The notes under the pieces were generated by a model. It searched no databases. It saw nothing but the letters and a program-made list of their open reading frames with translations, and was not told the origin of the DNA. DNA of 64,000 nt from Callorhinus ursinus (Eukaryota > Chordata > Mammalia > Carnivora > Otariidae). Location: NCBI RefSeq assembly GCF_003265705.1, contig NW_020313045.1, positions 2,776,298-2,840,297 of the forward strand, written 5' to 3'. Of the stretch, positions 62,092 through 64,000 are shown piece by piece (position 1 is the first letter of the stretch; each line of letters starts with the position of its first letter). Both the position numbers and the translations under genes were made by a program.

Positions 62092-62196
62092 ATTGGCCCA
62101 GTTCACTCCCCCAGCGCGACCCCACCAGCCCCTGCGAGCGGCACTCCGGCAGCACCGGCGCGCCATTTGCATATTTGTGCCCGCGCCGCTGATTGG
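62092..62196 (-). promoter_or_regulatory. Paired CCAAT boxes with an octamer between them
   Basis: Two CCAATCA-type NF-Y sites in CHD9 orientation (62192-62196 and 62092-62096) flank the octamer ATGCAAAT (62165-62172), which continues into an AT-rich patch, CAAATATGCAAAT. The cluster lies 100-200 bp upstream of donor B, a plausible distance for a core promoter. The factors named (NF-Y, POU-domain proteins such as Oct-1) come from established consensus sequences; binding is inferred. Confidence 0.55.
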
Positions 62197-62516
62197 CCGA
62201 GGCTCGGAGGGGAGGCTGTGACCGCGGCCGCTCCCGCCGCCGCTCCTGCGGCGTCGGGCGACCCGGGAGGGAGGATCCCTCTCCCAGCTCCGCTTCCCTC
62301 GCGGCCCGGCCCGACCCGGGGCGGAGGGCGGCGGGAGGCGGGGTCGTCGCCCCGCTCCAACATGGCCCCGCCGTGCCGCCGACCCAATCGCCGGTGCGGT
62401 TACTCCTGGAGCCCCGGGCGGTCTCGGGGCGGGGAAGTGTTGGGGCTGGGCGCCCTCTGGCCGGAGCGCGGGGCAGTGCAGTGGCCCGGGCTCCCCTCGC
62501 CGCCCCGCCGCGGCCG

Positions 62517-62577
62517 CCACGTCAGGCCGCGCCCTCGCGACGGCCTCTCCCCTCCCCGCGGCCCCGCCGCCACGTCA
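62517..62577 (-). promoter_or_regulatory. Duplicated CRE/UPRE-like sites (TGACGTGG)
   Basis: The words ccacgtca at 62517-62524 and 62570-62577 sit in a repeated context (ccgccacgtcaggcc) with a 53-bp period. On the minus strand each reads TGACGTGG, a CREB/ATF half-site form also bound by ATF6/XBP1-type factors. The position upstream of the CCAAT pair fits a distal promoter element. Function is inferred. Confidence 0.45.
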
Positions 62578-62720
62578 GGCCTGGCAGGCACGCCCCGGCT
62601 GCGAGCTGACCAGTGGCGAGGTCGGCGCCGAGGTCACTCACGCTCTGGGCGTCTCTCCGCCAGCCCGGGGCCAACCGGGAACTGAGAGGGTGTCCTGAAC
62701 CTCCGTTTTCAAACGGCGTG

Positions 62721-63930
62721 GATTCGGACCCGCGTCCTCCTTACGCTCTGACACCGCCGTGACACGCGCTGCTGCTGTAAAATCGGGAGCAAGGACAGTG
62801 GCGCCGCGATGATGCAGCGATTCAGCCCAGGTGCGAAGCACCTGCCATGGAGAAGGCGCCAGGCTAAGGAGAGACCCAGCCCCAAGTCCTGATGTAGAGA
62901 GAGAGCAAGTGCGCACCTCAAGTGGTGGAGAGCTGGGGCCGACAGCTAGTCTTCCCGACGTTCAGGCCCACGTTCTGATTTGCACAGCTATTAAGGGAAA
63001 GAAAGAACAAACGGGGGGGGGAGGGGGGCATTGGTCTAGGAGCAGGTGGCCTACTAGAAAAGCACTGTCCAACGAAGGTGTGGGGACACCTGGGTTCCCT
63101 CTCGCTCTGTCACTGTGTGACCTACGTTAAATCGTAACATGTCCCAGGGCCTCGGTTTTCCCTTCTGTAAAATGAAGAGGCTGGACAAATTTTCTAAAAG
63201 CCTTCCAGCTCTAAAATTCTATGGGTCTCTTTCAGGCTCTGGGCTGGCTTTAATGCCTAATTAAAGCTTTAAAATCCATATGAGAATGAGAGGTAGACAA
63301 AATAATGGGATGTCAGGACTTCAGTCTAACTTATGTTTGTTCGAAACTGTTTAACACCGTTTCAAATCCACTGTGGGTGATACTTAGCATTCATTCACCT
63401 TACAGTGGACAGAAAACTCTTGAATTTCAGACTCCACAGTGAAGCATACAGCAATGTCACTGGGCTTGTTTATGCCTGACCAGAAGGTAATGGCTGCGAT
63501 ACACAGAGTTACCAGGTAATTTCATTCTTTATATTCCCAGTGCAGGTGCTCCAGCGTGGATCAACCCAAGTCTATTTAGCTCAGATATTGAAGGGGCTGG
63601 GAGGGAACCCTGCTGAGAGAGAAGTTACAATTACAGCTTTGATTCCCCTCAAGGATACTTAATAACAACCACATACTAGGATAAGAATGCACAGAAACAG
63701 TTTACCCCTGAGCTCCCTACACTACTTCTTATTTGAATACTGCTTTCGTTTGCAAATTCAACCTGTTGAACCGAATTTAAGGCCAGTAACATCTCATTTA
63801 GAGATGTTAGAGAATAAGACATTCCATATTTTGTCTAAAACTTTAGCTACTTTTTACAGAAATTTTCTCCCCAAGAAAACTCATATTTTCTTGAATCTTT
63901 TTTTTCTGGGAACAAGCATTTTTAAAAAAT
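62721..63930. other. Upstream flank of the CHD9 promoter
   Basis: GC content falls to background. A MIR lies at about 63075-63230 (gtgtgacctacgttaaatcg, ctcggttttcccttctgtaa). No exon was recognised on either strand. Confidence 0.5.
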
Positions 63931-64000
63931 TTTTTTATTATGTTAATCACCATATATTACATCATTAGTTTTTAATGTAGTGCTCCATGATTCATTGTTT
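63931..64000 (-). mobile_element. L1 3' end, cut by the window edge
   Basis: The text tatgttaatcaccatatatt ... tccatgattcattgttt is the reverse complement of the 3' terminus of the L1 at 37-44 kb. Most of the element would lie beyond 64000. Confidence 0.85.

Larger units (their letters stand above)
61000..62720 (-). promoter_or_regulatory. CHD9: CpG-island promoter of CHD9
   Basis: This is the only CpG-dense block outside the L1 5' end, and it lies at the expected 5' end of CHD9. It contains CCAAT boxes in CHD9 orientation at 62092-62096 and 62192-62196 (plus strand GATTGG), exactly 100 bp apart. It also contains a perfect octamer (ATGCAAAT on minus, 62165-62172), a plus-strand CCAAT at 62384-62388, a YY1-like AACATGGC near 62359, two TGACGTGG elements (62517-62524, 62570-62577) and an AP-1-type TGAGTCA at 61314-61320. 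No canonical TATA box stands out. Long open frames on both strands here are the usual by-product of GC-rich sequence and are not called as genes. Confidence 0.85.

Noticed and set aside
61457..62520. Minus-strand frames of 176 and 225 codons over the CHD9 promoter
   Set aside because: Same GC-rich artefact. They run across both proposed donors and the core promoter elements, and resemble no protein I know.
62638..62646. Third possible CHD9-strand donor (GTGAGTG, plus cactcacg)
   Set aside because: It lies upstream of the whole promoter cluster with no promoter features further out, and the exon-side bases are weak. Not strong enough to propose an exon.

Overview
This window is nuclear DNA from a caniform carnivoran. 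About thirty tRNA-derived Can-SINE copies are present, and their head sequence (gcctgggtggctcag, then ctgccttcggctcaggtcatgatc) is the type I associate with bears, pinnipeds and mustelids rather than dog. The L1 elements have carnivoran-type 3' ends. AT-rich intron-like DNA, one long open coding exon with splice sites, and a single CpG island make this a mammalian gene locus.

The window holds the 5' end of one gene, CHD9, on the minus strand, read right to left. The CpG-island promoter lies at about 61.0-62.7 kb and contains two candidate non-coding first-exon donors, ending at 61742 and 61992. Intron 1 covers about 28.9 kb (61741 down to 32870). Exon 2 spans 32869-31247: a 165-nt leader with overlapping short upstream ORFs, then 486 codons that start the CHD9 protein and end in phase 0 at a clear donor. 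The rest of the window, 31246 down to 1, is the beginning of intron 2. The chromodomains, helicase and downstream domains lie off the left edge.

I recognise no other protein-coding gene, tRNA, rRNA or CRISPR array. The introns are layered repeats. The oldest are MIR, L2, MLT1 and ERVL-type LTRs, old L1 fragments and a probable Tigger remnant. Over these lie a degenerate L1 (46.5-49.7 kb) and a full-length but disabled L1 of 7.2 kb (37186-44342) with 14-bp target-site duplications. The youngest layer is Can-SINEs with target duplications up to 20 bp. A 100-base N gap (20102-20201) sits inside a compound SINE.

I found no undescribed gene system. The points most worth a second look are: the upstream-ORF relay in the CHD9 leader; the CCAAT/octamer promoter layout with a 20-C run just inside intron 1; a 46-bp, 45/46-identical inverted repeat around old repeat DNA (21693-22267); two SINEs at one target site leaving three copies of it (56880-57332); and a small in-place inversion in an old L1 (about 8060-8260).
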